A stretch of 64,000 nt of DNA from Malurus cyaneus samueli (lineage: Eukaryota > Chordata > Aves > Passeriformes > Maluridae). The stretch covers positions 29,369,891-29,433,890 of the forward strand of contig CM019220.1 of NCBI GenBank assembly GCA_009741485.1. Direction: 5' to 3'. Both the position numbers and the translations under genes were made by a program. The notes below the pieces were generated by a model. It searched no databases. It was not told the DNA's origin and was given only the letters and a program-made list of their open reading frames with translations. Shown here in pieces: positions 1-11,551 of the stretch (position 1 is its first letter; each line of letters opens with the position of its first letter).

Positions 1-138
1 ATCTACATCCAGAGAAACCTTTGTAAAGAAAAGATCCTGCTTGCTGCCTTTGTTCCAAGAGATGAACCTGAAATTATAAGTTCAGAAAAATACTATTGGC
101 TAAGAAGATCCCAACTATTTTTTCTTACGGATACACAA
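1..138 (+). CDS. WDR75: WDR75 coding exon (5' end outside the window)
   Basis: The sequence reads in frame from base 1 as IYIQRNLCKEKILLAAFVPRD and continues to FFLTDTQ, followed by the donor gtaagg at 139. It is 46 codons long and ends in phase 0. The FVPRD and KYYWLRRSQLFFL segments fit WDR75 just after its WD40 repeats. Whether the exon begins before base 1 cannot be seen. Confidence 0.88.
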
Positions 139-3100
139 GTAAGGAATTGTAATTGGCAGGTGGTTCCTGGGGAAAAGCTATTTTCTTAAACATGGATTGA
201 TACAAATTCAGAGTTCTGCTCATGAGCATGGGAGTTTCTTTTTGTGATTCTAAGTCATTGTATGCCATGCTTTGTTGAAAGCTTTCAATTGCCAAAACAG
301 CCTAAGCTCAAAATTATTTATTCGTTTTATACTGTGAACAGTTTATGCTACCTCATTGATACAAGAAAGTAGATAACTTGGGAATGTTGTCTGTGCTGTT
401 TAACTTACATAGCCACCTAGAAGCTGTATGTATTATTGCTGATTGTACAAATGTTCCATGTGCTATTCAGTTGCCCTGTAATTTCTGGAGGGTGGGGTGT
501 GGGCGTTTTTATTTGTTTGTTTTCCCAAAAAATCTGTAGAACTTCTAGGTCCATTCTTACTTCTCAATTTCTTTACAAAATAAAGAGGAAGAGATGGTTT
601 TGCCTCTTCCATTTGACTGATAAATGCTTCTGGGCCAGTAGGAAGTTTCTGTAGGCAAGGTATGGAAATATAGAAAGCGGTTTCACATATGATAACTGTG
701 CCACATCTTTCTGTATTTCAGGAGCTAATGACACTTAGCACAAAGTCTCTGGAAGAAAGGCTTACACCGTCCAGCAAACAGGTACCTCTCATGGAAGTTC
801 TGACTCAGATGGACAGAGCAGTTGAAGATTCTGTTGGTGTTCATTTTGTCACATTCAAATTCCTTTCTGTCATGAAAATGCACACCAGATCCTCACCTGG
901 AGTCACAGGCACTTAGCTGAAGGGGCAGTAATCTGGATTTGTTTATTTTTTGACAAGAACTGCTATTCGTATTTTTTTTTTTAAGTATCAGTAAGCTACT
1001 GTGCTTTGTCCATTTTTCCTGAGCAAAAAAAAAAGGGTTTCTAAAATATTCAGGTTACACAAATGAAGCAAAATGTTTGACTAAGTCCTTTCCTTATCTT
1101 GGTTTTCTGTGACACTTGGAACTTTAAGTGTGTTCTGAACTGTGCTTTCTGATGAGGATGAACAGTTGTCAATCAATTGTGACTTGGTGGTGAGAGGACG
1201 TTCCAGAATTGCATTCCAGTATGTATTTCTGTGGAGAAGTGGTCTGGGAAATTGGATGGGTTTTTTTTTTAATTCATGTTGAAGAGGTGTTTCATGCTCA
1301 CTGAAACATCAATATTTGATTGATTTGGTTGGTTAGATAAAATAGAGCGAAGTAGAAGTTAGTATCTTTTTAATACAAAATCCTGTGGGAATGTGGGCAT
1401 GAGTAGTTGGTTTCTTTGGAGGGTGGGGCAATAATTTGATGCTCAGATTAAGGTATATTGATGTAGGAAAATGCCACAAGTCAAGGTGCCATGATTTGCT
1501 TCCCATTACATAATTTAATCTCTCTGCAGATGATGCTGAGGTATAAATGATCTTTTGGTTCTAAGTGGAATCTGAAAAACCCATCCCTAGTTTTTCTGGC
1601 ACATGCACCATCTTCCTTATCTGGAAGTTAATGGGTACATCAGCCAGCTAAAATCTGATGGCTTTGGGTCCAGATTCTGGAGAGTTTTGCAACCCTCTGT
1701 GCAGGATTCTCTCCAGACACCTGACAGAATGGGTAGCAAGAGCCACATGAACTTGGTTAAAGAGTTAAATTTAAGAGTTAAATTACAGTTGAGTTAAATT
1801 TGAGTGTAAACTTTTGTCACCTGAGTTTATTCTGAAGTTTGATTACTTAAAAGGAGATAGAACTTAGATTTATAACACTAAAATTCTACTTACATCTTTT
1901 CAAGCTGGCAGTAGAAGAAAGTCTTCCTGTGACCCCATTTAGTTTGCTGTTGGGAAAGCACAGACGTCAGCAAGCACAAGAGGATACAGAGCTTGGAAAA
2001 CCAGTTGTTCATAATAAGCAGGAGCAAGCTTCTCCTGCTGTCAAAGAGGTAGGAGTAATTACAGTAAATGTACAAGCAAAATCACGCCAAACGAAATCTT
2101 TCATAAAGCTTCTGTTTTATCTTTTCAGCTTTTGCACACTCCAGCACACGTTCTGCCATCTGCTTCCTTCCTCTGCACTATATTTATTAACTCACTGCTC
2201 ATCTCCAAAGAGAACAAAAGGTAAGTTCAAGGACTGTCCTTGGTTACTGAAGTTATTTTACATTATGTACATCTTTGTTTAAAGTGTAAAAGCAGTTTTC
2301 CAGCACTCTTTATCTATTCAGTAAGTTAGTATAATACTTCAGTGGGGCAATGGTCTGGCTGTTCAGTGTGCTGGTTCTTTTGTTGCTGTTATTTTGGCTG
2401 GGTTTTACACAACGTGCTTATGCACAAAATGCTGCATTTTGCACTCACATGTTCTCTATTAGTTTAACTTTATTCCAGTGATTTTATGGGGTTTTAGTGC
2501 TATTTTTGGTTAAATATTAGATTCTCAACTTGATTTTAAATTACTGTGACTTCCTGCATAATTTTTGGTTTCACTTTCTAGATACACCAAGAACTTTGAT
2601 CCTAAGAATTTGTTTAGAACTCAAATTTCATTTCTAATTAAGCTACAAAATATAACTGTGTGCTGTAAGCACAGCTAAGTTTGGCTTACAATGCATTAAT
2701 TCCAATTTAATTGAGTAGTTTGATAGGTACTTAAAATTGTACCTTACTCTCCTAAGATCAATGTATGCTGCTAAGAAAGGAAGGCAGGCACAGGGGTTAT
2801 GACAGCAGTCTTGTATTAGGATTGATATCTTGTCACTTACACTGAAGCCAGTTAAACAACTGGACATTTTGTGCCAGTTGTCCTTTAAAGTGTTTCATTA
2901 AACTCTGCCAGGCCAGGAGACCTGTCCTTGCAATCAGCTGTTGTGAGTTTGCCAGAGGGGTGAGTGGGAGGTTCACAGGGCCAGGGCTTACCCAGAAACA
3001 AAGCCAGCCAGAGCAGCTGCTGTGTGTGCTCTGTTCTGCCATAGCAGCAGTGTCCTGCCTTCTGCCACACTCTGCTGGCCACTGCTACAAGTTTTCTTAC

Positions 3101-3745
3101 TGCATGGCACAGCCAAAAATCAACAAAACACTGGCAGAAATCGAATACATGGAAACTTGTATCTGGTTTCAGTCCTGAAGAATGTGAGAGTTCAGTGACC
3201 TGTGTAAATATTTGCACTTGGAGAGCCTGTACTTTGAGAGTGGTGATTAGTATGGCTGTGCATTTAAAGGTACATGGAAGGGCTGCAGCATTGGGCCCTT
3301 GAAGACTGACCAGAATTTATCACTGGATAGTGGATATATTATTAACAAGAAATGCTTGAAATTGAGATGGCAGGAAAAGTATAGTAAAGTAGACTGAAAT
3401 AAAAAGAAAAATAGATAACATCTAATATTTACTTAGTTATTTGCATGATAACTTACTTTCCCTATTGTATGAGATACTATAGCATGTGTATGAGATACTG
3501 TAGCAACCCATTAACTGAGTTGTTTCCAATGATCTTCTAGTGCTGAAGAAATTGCTGATGAAGTAGAAGTGGAGAGTGAAAAAGCAGAGGATGATTCAGA
3601 TGAGGAAGATGTTACAGAAATGGAACAAGAAGATACAAGCCATACGGAATTATTAGGAGAGATGACATGTAAACTGTCTAAATCCCAGGAAAAAGAGCTA
3701 CGAAAAATAAGAAAAACAGACTACAGTTGGATATCAGCCTTCTAA
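1..3745 (+). CDS. WDR75: WDR75, C-terminal part (last five coding exons, 5' partial)
   Basis: WDR75 (yeast Utp17 counterpart) is a WD40-repeat nucleolar protein of the t-UTP/UTP-A subcomplex of the SSU processome, needed for pre-rRNA transcription and 18S maturation. Joining 1-138, 722-781, 1905-2048, 2129-2220 and 3541-3745 gives about 212 codons in one frame with GT-AG junctions throughout. Visible landmarks are KYYWLRRSQLFFLTDTQ, LMTLSTKSLEERLTPSSKQ, ESLPVTPFSLLLGKHR, LLHTPAHVLPSASFLC, an acidic stretch, and the tail KELRKIRKTDYSWISAF, all matching my memory of the vertebrate WDR75 C terminus. The WD40 propellers lie upstream of the window. The gene runs convergently toward SLC40A1, as in human 2q32. 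No break or missing exon is seen. The family is about 830 aa, so roughly a quarter is present. Identification is from memory, not a search. Confidence 0.93.
722..781 (+). CDS. WDR75: WDR75 coding exon (60 bp)
   Basis: Acceptor ctgtatttcag ends at 721 and donor gtacct starts at 782. The exon encodes ELMTLSTKSLEERLTPSSKQ in phase 0-0 and joins TDTQ of the previous exon to LAVEESLP of the next without a frame change. Confidence 0.9.
782..1904 (+). other. WDR75 intron (1.1 kb)
   Basis: AT-rich intronic DNA between two phase-0 exons. It contains short T runs near 970 and 1261 and nothing that translates as coding. The other introns at 139-721, 2049-2128 and 2221-3540 are equally featureless, apart from a near-duplicate of about 21 bp (tatgagatact) at 3466-3510. 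Confidence 0.8.
1905..2048 (+). CDS. WDR75: WDR75 coding exon (144 bp)
   Basis: Acceptor cttttcaag ends at 1904 and donor gtagga starts at 2049. The 48 codons include ESLPVTPFSLLLGKHRRQ, a recognisable WDR75 segment, then a charged linker ending SPAVKE. Phase 0-0. Confidence 0.92.
2129..2220 (+). CDS. WDR75: WDR75 coding exon (92 bp)
   Basis: Acceptor ttatcttttcag ends at 2128, with a strong polypyrimidine tract, and donor gtaagt starts at 2221. It encodes LLHTPAHVLPSASFLC, then TIFINSLLISKENK, and ends with two bases (AG) of a serine codon completed by T at 3541. The intron before it is only 80 bp. Confidence 0.92.
3541..3745 (+). CDS. WDR75: WDR75 terminal coding exon
   Basis: Acceptor gatcttctag ends at 3540. 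The exon encodes an acidic tail (EEIADEVEVESEKAEDDSDE and onward), then a basic C terminus, KSQEKELRKIRKTDYSWISAF, with TAA at 3743-3745. Acidic stretches followed by a short basic tail are usual for nucleolar proteins, and the TDYSWI ending is typical of vertebrate WDR75. Confidence 0.93.
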
Positions 3746-3900
3746 ACAGACATTTTACATTTTTTATACTACAGGTTGAAGCTTTGTGGATTAAATATTC
3801 TTTTAAAATATTTTTCAGGTCCTTTGGCCAAAAACTTCAGCAGCTTCTCTTTCCAAAGGAATGCAGAACTAGGGGGAGGGATTAAAGTTTTGAACAGCTG
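3746..3900 (+). promoter_or_regulatory. WDR75: WDR75 3' UTR with candidate poly(A) signals
   Basis: Directly after the stop codon, ATTAAA occurs at 3790-3795, 45 bases downstream, and again at 3881-3886. A short 3' UTR ending just after one of these is plausible. Which signal is used cannot be told from sequence alone. Confidence 0.45.
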
Positions 3901-6900
3901 ATTCTGCTCCTAGTTTATTACTGATTCTCTGTGAGCTTAGAAAACATTTAACCTGGTTTGGGGGCTTCCCCCATCTCCTTGCAAGTATATTTAAAAGGCT
4001 AATAGCAAAACTGAGTTCATTATCTGACTTGTGATCAGTTAGTAAAGTGACAGCTCAGCTGCTGAAAATCCTTCCCCACTGAGGCCGGGTTAGTGCTGCC
4101 AAGGCAGCAGCAGCAAATGCCTTCAGTTGGTGATACAGCTTAGTTCAAGGTGTGGCTGGGGCAGTCAGGGTGGTTCTTGGTGCTGTATACAGGTAAGTAA
4201 CAAGTATCCTCCCCACAAAGTCCTCTCCAGGTGTTGAGAGAGATGAGAAGTGATTTAATATGCCTGATTTGGGAATACAGACATTGATGTTTGCTGGTGT
4301 TCACAGTGTACAGAGATTCTTAGGCAGAGCACACTCTGTATCAGAACACAACAAAACCTTTCCAAATATCCAGTGCATCATGTAGGAGATGGGTCAGTTT
4401 ACCTGACAGCCAGTTAAGCAGCCCTTTAATGCATCAGCTGGATTTCCTATATATCAATTAACTATCCATAGCAAGAGTGGAATTAGGTTGAAGTGATGAA
4501 TTTGAGGACCTAAGACTGAGTATAATCTCCTTTGGTGTTGCAGTATGGAGGCAAGCAGATTCAAATGGCATAGGTGACTAAAAGCTCTGAGGAAACAATA
4601 TTTTGCTCAAACTACTCAGATTAAAAATGCTGGAAATGAGAGCTTACCAGCAAAATCTGAATTCTCCATACTTCGCCTTTAAAACAAAGTGGGGGATCCT
4701 TTCCTCCCTCTCCTTTTTTAATGCCTTGTATTGGAAGGCAATAAGTGGTAACACTTGTTGGGGGAATGTGTTCTACAGCAGACAAAAATCTGTAGATCTA
4801 TAGACATTCCCACCCATGTATAGAAAACACTGAAATTCACCTTTAGGTACCAAGGAAAGCACCTCAGAATTATTTTGCTGGCAGGTTTATTTCTCCCATT
4901 TTAGCACAAATGCAGTGTTTGCATCTAGTGAGCAGTGCTGGCCCCTGATGTGCTGGCAGGTCCCAGGCTGCAGCCAGAGAGGAGTGGATGTTGGACCCAG
5001 AATGTGGCACAGCAGTGACTTCATTTGCACATTTAGGAATTAATTTCTTTGGCTGTTGGACCTGCCATGGTCAGGATGTGGAGGGAGTTTTAATCCCTGA
5101 GAAACAGAAACCCTGTCATAGAGATGAGCACTGAAAAAACTGTTAAAATAACTACCCTTAGGTCTGAGTTCTGGCTGAATCAATGCCAAAAATTAGTTAA
5201 AAACTTGTTATTATAGAAAATTTACCTTTTTATTCTGTAAGTTCACTATCATGGATGTCAAAACATTAATGTGGAGATATAAAGATACTTCAGAAGACAT
5301 TGTTTTCTGTGAAGAGGCTGGGAATGGGTGCTGTGCTATGTGAATTGAGTGATGACAGTCCACTGCACACTCTGTATTTCTTTTTAGTTAGACATTAACA
5401 TTAATTGATAGTTAATTGAACAAATAGTTAATAGATGGAGTTTCAGACTAAACCAGCTCTGGTTAATTTAGTCCCTTGGCACCTAAGGGCTCCTGCATCT
5501 TCTCATCCAATGAAGTCAGGTACCACAGTTCTTCAGACTATCATTACTTGTGACTGTGAGACACATTCTCTTCTATCATAGATTACTTAACCCAGGACTA
5601 GCAGTACTGAGAATTTCAAGGGAAATTTTTAATATTTAGGCATTTTTGCTTTCTTGTTTAGGCCTTCGTAAGCAGAAAAATAACATTTTAAAACCTGTAG
5701 AAGTTTTTCAAAGTTAGTTTGCCTGTATGTCTGTATATTTTACTTCTATCACAAAGTAACAGGGAGAGAAGGAAAACACTAGCCCTGTCACAACTCTGGC
5801 CAGTTTCTGCTTTTGCATTTTTTTCTCTTTGTATAACAGCTATTTAGATAACCTCATGGTTATTGTGGTCATGCTGAAGCAAAAACTCACAGCTCCCCAA
5901 ATATTAAGCAGTTTTTATTTCCACCCCTCTTATCTGCAGATCTGAAACTGATACAGCCTTTTCAGAACCTTGGACCCAGTGGATTTTTCCCTGAATGAAA
6001 AGTTGCAACAGAACAAATAGGGAAAATGAGTTAAGACTGTATCTGACAAATGAGAGGTTCTGAAAACTCAGAAATGTTAAGAAATAGAAAATACAGGAAA
6101 ATAAAAAGATAAGTGAATAGATGCCTCCCCCTTCAAAACATGCACTATTCTAAGAAAGACACACTGACAGGTTTCTTAAATAACAAACTTCACCTCTCTG
6201 AAAAACAAGTGGGAGTTGAGCAGAGATCTATACACATGTTGTTGCTGAAGTTCTGCATCAAAGCCTGGTGTGTTACTGTGTCAGCAACATTTAAGTGTGG
6301 CTTTAAAGGAGGAAATCTTAATATCTGTTCGTGTGGGGTTTTTTAAAAATTTACATGTTGTTGTGAAAGTCGAGTGCTTTCCTGGAAGCCAATGAGGTAT
6401 GAGCAAGAGCCAATTCACGTGCAAGTCAGCATCTGAAGGTGCAATTTAGTTTTGTGTTCAGGCAGTAGCTGATGGTGTTAGGAATCTTCATCGAGATACA
6501 GCTCTTAAACTTAACCTTTTGTCTTTGCTAACTTTGTTTTGCTTTGCACAGCAGACTGACTGGGATAACAAAGAGAGCCCTCACTGTAGTTCTGAGTGTG
6601 TGTTTTTCCTACTCAAGAAGGAAATACATTTCTGGTTACAGTTTTAATACATTTAGGAGGTGCATTCTGACCAGCTTTTTAGAAACGTCTTCTGAGTTAC
6701 ACTGCAGTTACAACAATGAAGAATAGAACGAGGGCTGCTACTGATCTGTCTGTGGCTGCTTTGGAATGCTTTAGTTTTAAAACACCTTTCTGCTGTTCCT
6801 CAATATTTTTACTTGGGTTTTTTTTTTCCTCGTGTATCTCCATAGCCCTGAACAGTCTCCATATTTACTGTGATGCCCTAAGTCAGATATTAATTTGATT

Positions 6901-9900
6901 TTTTAGTTTCTACTTCTTCCTTCTAAAGGCTGCTTTTATATAAAGATTTTATTATTATTTATTAGAAAGATTTGACAGAAAAGACCATAGAGAAGGATAC
7001 TGAACTTACAGATTCCTGTTACATGACAAATACAACAGGTAAGAAAATACCCTTGCAACATGTAGAGGTCAGTATGGGTGCTTTGTGCATCACTGCAGGG
7101 TAGCAATTTTCACAGAAGCAGTGACAGCTTTATTTAAGCTGAGGGACAGGCCACACAAGGGTGGCAGGTGCCTAGAAGGTGACTTGTTTACTTACCAAAT
7201 TTTCCACTCAGACAAGTGGGTGGATAAACATGAGGGCCTGAAATTCCAGCAGCTGTGGCAAAAAAATAAATAAGTGAGGCCTTACAGAGTACATCATGGC
7301 AGTGGGCTTTGTCTGAGGGGCTATTCCCTGAGACTGCTGCTCTGAATGCAGAAGTGACCAGTGATTTGAACCCACTTGTTCCAGTCAAGTGTAGCCCCAC
7401 AGACACTGAAAATCACAGCTCTGCATTGGTGTTTTGTGAGGCCCAAAGTGGTTATTAACAGCAGCTCCAACACATGCCCTGTCCTTAGTGGGCAGCCTTG
7501 GCAGGAAAGCTGCAAGAAGGGCTGAGATTACTAAACAGTAGATGCCATGGGTTTTTTGAGTTCAAGAATAGGTGGAAAAAACCCTGCAAGTTGTGTCTCA
7601 TGTCTTAGGATCACCTGGATCTTTGTATTTCAGCCTAACAGTCATTTATCTGTCTAACCTTGGGGAGGCTCTTTTAGATCAAATCTGGCAAATCCCAGTC
7701 TGCAGTGACCCTTCTAAAGCACATGCTAACAGCCAGAATTAGAACCAGCAGAGAATAGAACAGAAGAAAACAACAACTTCAAATATAACTCGGAGAAACC
7801 TGAACAGACTTTCTGCCCCAAAACAGAGTAACTGAGGTATATTTATTCTTGACAAATACTTAATTTTCTAAATCTCTGATAAAAGCCATTCTGTGGTATG
7901 GAATCAATTCAGTGCTTACCTATTCTGACAGACACAGTTTTTCCTAATAAAAGTAATCTTCCTTTCCTGCAAAGTCAAATCTGACTATAATTTCAAGGGC
8001 AAAGCTTGTCAGGGTCATTTAATACCTTTCTGGATAATGCCAAAGCCTGTTCTTTCTCTGTTCTGCCTGGTACTCCTTGCTGATTACATTTATTATCTGA
8101 ATCTTTCTGCTGATGGCAGAAGCAAAGGCACCAATTTACCCCTTCCAGCAGCCACCTCTCTGGATGCAGAATCCTGCAGGGCACTGTTTTCTGTGGATAT
8201 CCCAGTTTGACTGAACAGTGCAGACTTAACCTTGGGCCTCTGCACAGCATTTCCTTGAGGAGTTAAGTAGTAGATTGTAATGATGTAAACTGGAATTTAG
8301 CCAGAGCAGCGAGGTCACTCGCCTCTAAGGTTGCAAAAGACATTTAAATAATACTGAACAGCTCTGCTTTTTAACTACTTCACAAACGTAAAGCAGAGAA
8401 CTTGTCACAACAGAGTGTCTTCACCAGATGAAATCATTATCAGAGGGCAGAAATCATGAACAGTATTTGTGTTTGTACTGTAAAGCCAACTCAGGATGAA
8501 ATCGCTGCTCTTCAGAAATCACTGACAAAGCACCCTTTGACTTTATAGTCCAGGGTCACAAAGTCACATTGCCAACAGCAAGGTAAAGTACTAAATGTTA
8601 AAATACTGCCATAAGCAGTGTTCTGAGTTGTAAGTGTGGCTTAAAAGTGAATGTACCTCAAGCTTCTTACAAAGAATTTCTTGTTAATGTGGTTGGTACT
8701 ACAGGGAGCGAAGCCCTTTAGGTAAATACCATCCTGTGGCTGTAAGGAAAGTTACCACACAGCTCTGGAACCCACATATCAGCAGTTCCCCAGGCTGTGG
8801 GTTTCTCAGATGTTTTGAACATGCAAGTGGCCACCATGGAAAGAAGCATTCCCACCTTCCAGCTAACATCTGCTGCTTCTGCATCTCCTGTGCCAACACA
8901 AGCTGCCATTGCCTTTGTGGGGAAAAAAAAATCTACTTATAATGAAAACAGGTGATATATGAATAAATAGTTTAAAATGTTCACAGAACTGCTGTTCCAC
9001 TGAGAACAGGGCAGGACTTTTCTTCAAGAGGTTTTTCTATGCTCAGGACGTGAAGTTTTAATGTTATACACCCAAATGTCACTCGTTTGTCCCAGAGCCT
9101 GTCCCTTGTGCTGGGAGAGCTGCAACCACACCTCGAACATTCCCAAGAGTTGTTTGTTTGGTGTGATACCCAAGACAGCTCAGCTCTCATGCAGTAATTC
9201 CTGGTTTCCCCTTACACCCTCTTCCTCCTCTCCCAAAATAATAGGTTAATAAACAAATAAAGCAGTGGCCAGCAGTTCAAAGAAAATACTTTTAGCATTA
9301 AACTGTTGAGAGTGATTATTCTGTTAACGTCTAAAATAAAAACTCTTAAAAAGAATTATGAGGTTTCTAACATGTAAGGAAGTATCACTGTTGGAGCCAT
9401 GACCTTTGTCCTCTGTTGACCTTTCCAGATGCAGCTGTGTAACTAAGAATTAGGCTTATCATTCAAGAACACACACTGCAACCATTTACTCATCCAATTT
9501 CTTCATGAGAGCAGCAACAAAGGAATAGGTTATGAAGAAGGCAGTGCCCAGAAAAGCAAGGGTTTTATGCCAGTTTTTCAAAATGGCTTTCTTATACTGC
9601 TAGGTCCTTTATTTTAAAATAGCTAAATTATCCCAGCCATAAAGCTGGTTATCAGTTACTGTTATTGATGCCTCAACTTATGTTTGTTTGCAGTGCTACT
9701 TAGTTTATTTTATTTTTAGATTCAAGACTGTGATCAAAGCTTCAAATACCTTGGCTATTTGATTTCCTTTAGTGACCAAAGGAGTTTGCATTTCTTCCTC
9801 AAACCAGTGAAACAAGCCAACAAACAAACTCTCCAACATTATCTGAGATGTTATCTCATTTTTAGTCACTGCCTTTACCAATAATAAAGTAACTTGGCAC

Positions 9901-10980
9901 TCTTGAAGTTTGCTACTCACTAGCAATATGTAATTTTCACCAAATTCAGCCGCTTCTGCAATGAAAGCATTTGTTCAGGCTGAGTTTCCTCTGAGCTTGG
10001 AGTCTCCTTGGCCCTGCTGCTCTCTTATTTGTAGTCCTGGCTCTTCTAAGAAAGACATACAGGGAAAGCAGGGACATCTTTCACAGCCCTATTCCATTTA
10101 CCACTTTGAAAATCAAGCTTAACATAGCAAGAAGTCCATCTTATTCATTAAAATGATGAAAAGATGAGTTCTTGGTATGAAAGACAATTAAATGCTGCCT
10201 CAGAAGAAGGATCAGAATGGGTTTGGTTTTTTACAGCTGCAAAGACAACAAAGTGCGAGTCCCAGGGCCACACCACTTCAGCCTCCTGATTTTTCACATG
10301 AGCTGCACACTGCTCCATTTCCCCTAGCACTTCAAAGAAGGAAAAGTACCAAAAATATAAACAGTAAAAAGCAGTACATGAGCTCTCAGTACAAAGAGAC
10401 TATTTAAACCCTGAAATATCCCATCCTGAAAAGAGCCCTTCTTCAATTGCTATAGCACAAATGAAAGCTGGATTTCTGAGAAGTATCACATCTGTAGGAA
10501 AGAAAAATTTTCCTAGTGCTTGTCTTCTCAGTCTGTACAGTATGTTATTTCTGGACTGCATATACTGTGAGTAGGCTCAGAATACTGTGACAGTTTATCT
10601 TTCCTTTTCTATAAAATCTACTTGCTGATCTCAAGGATTAAGTGGAAAGAAAAACTCACATCATTTGCAAAATAAAAACCCACTTCTAAATCAACAGGTT
10701 TAGATGAAGCCAGAAAACCACCCTGAATGCCCATCAGTGCAAATCACCTGGAAGCCACAAATAACAGCTCTCCAATTAACAGGCAAAGAATGTTCCAAAA
10801 ACATTTCAACTCAGAATAATGCAATGCAAGTGGAATACTTACAAAACATTTAAAGATGGGTTGTGATATAAAAACAGCAGAGGTTTCCAGCTGCCCTTCT
10901 CAGCTCATAAATAAATCAAGCCACTTATACAGTTCAGGTAAAAACAATTCCATATACACTGTAGAAATGCTGCGAGGATC
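3901..10980. other. Intergenic DNA, no recognised gene
   Basis: AT-rich sequence downstream of WDR75. The open frames on either strand are short (under about 90 codons), lack recognisable domains, and have no consistent splice context. No RNA gene or intact transposon was recognised. Some of it could be WDR75 3' flank or non-coding transcript. Confidence 0.6.
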
Positions 10981-11039
10981 TATAGGTAGATGGATGGATG
11001 GATGGATGGATGGATGGATGGATGATGGATAGATTAGAT

Positions 11040-11082
<43 letters not shown>

Positions 11083-11124
11083 GGATGATGGATAGATGGA
11101 TAGATAGATATAGATAGAGATGAT

Positions 11125-11173
<49 letters not shown>

Positions 11174-11264
11174 TATGGATAGATGGATAGATAGTAGATA
11201 GAGAGTAGATAGATAGATAGATAGATATAGGAGGGATAGATAGATAGATAGATAGGAGATAGAT

Positions 11265-11296
<32 letters not shown>

Positions 11297-11551
11297 CATA
11301 GATAGATTAGGATAGATAGATAGATAGGGATAGATAGATGATAGATAGATAGGATAGATAGATAGATAGATAGAGATAGATAGATAGATAGATAGAATAG
11401 ATAGATAGATAGATAGATATAGATATAGATATAGATATAGATATAGATATAGATATAGATATAGATATGATATAGATATAGATATAGATATGATATAGAT
11501 ATAGATATAGATATAGATATATATATAGATATAGATATAGATAGAACACAA
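10981..11551. repeat. Complex GATA/GGAT/GATATA microsatellite array
   Basis: About 570 bp of tetranucleotide and hexanucleotide repeats. It opens with a GGAT block (about 10988-11023), continues with many GATA blocks broken by small irregularities (GATGATGGATAG, GAGATGATTAG, GGAGATAGATTAG), and ends with a regular GATATA block (about 11416-11541). On the minus strand it gives open frames of Ile/Ser/Tyr/Leu only, which are artefacts. It is not obviously tied to a transposon. Confidence 0.97.
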
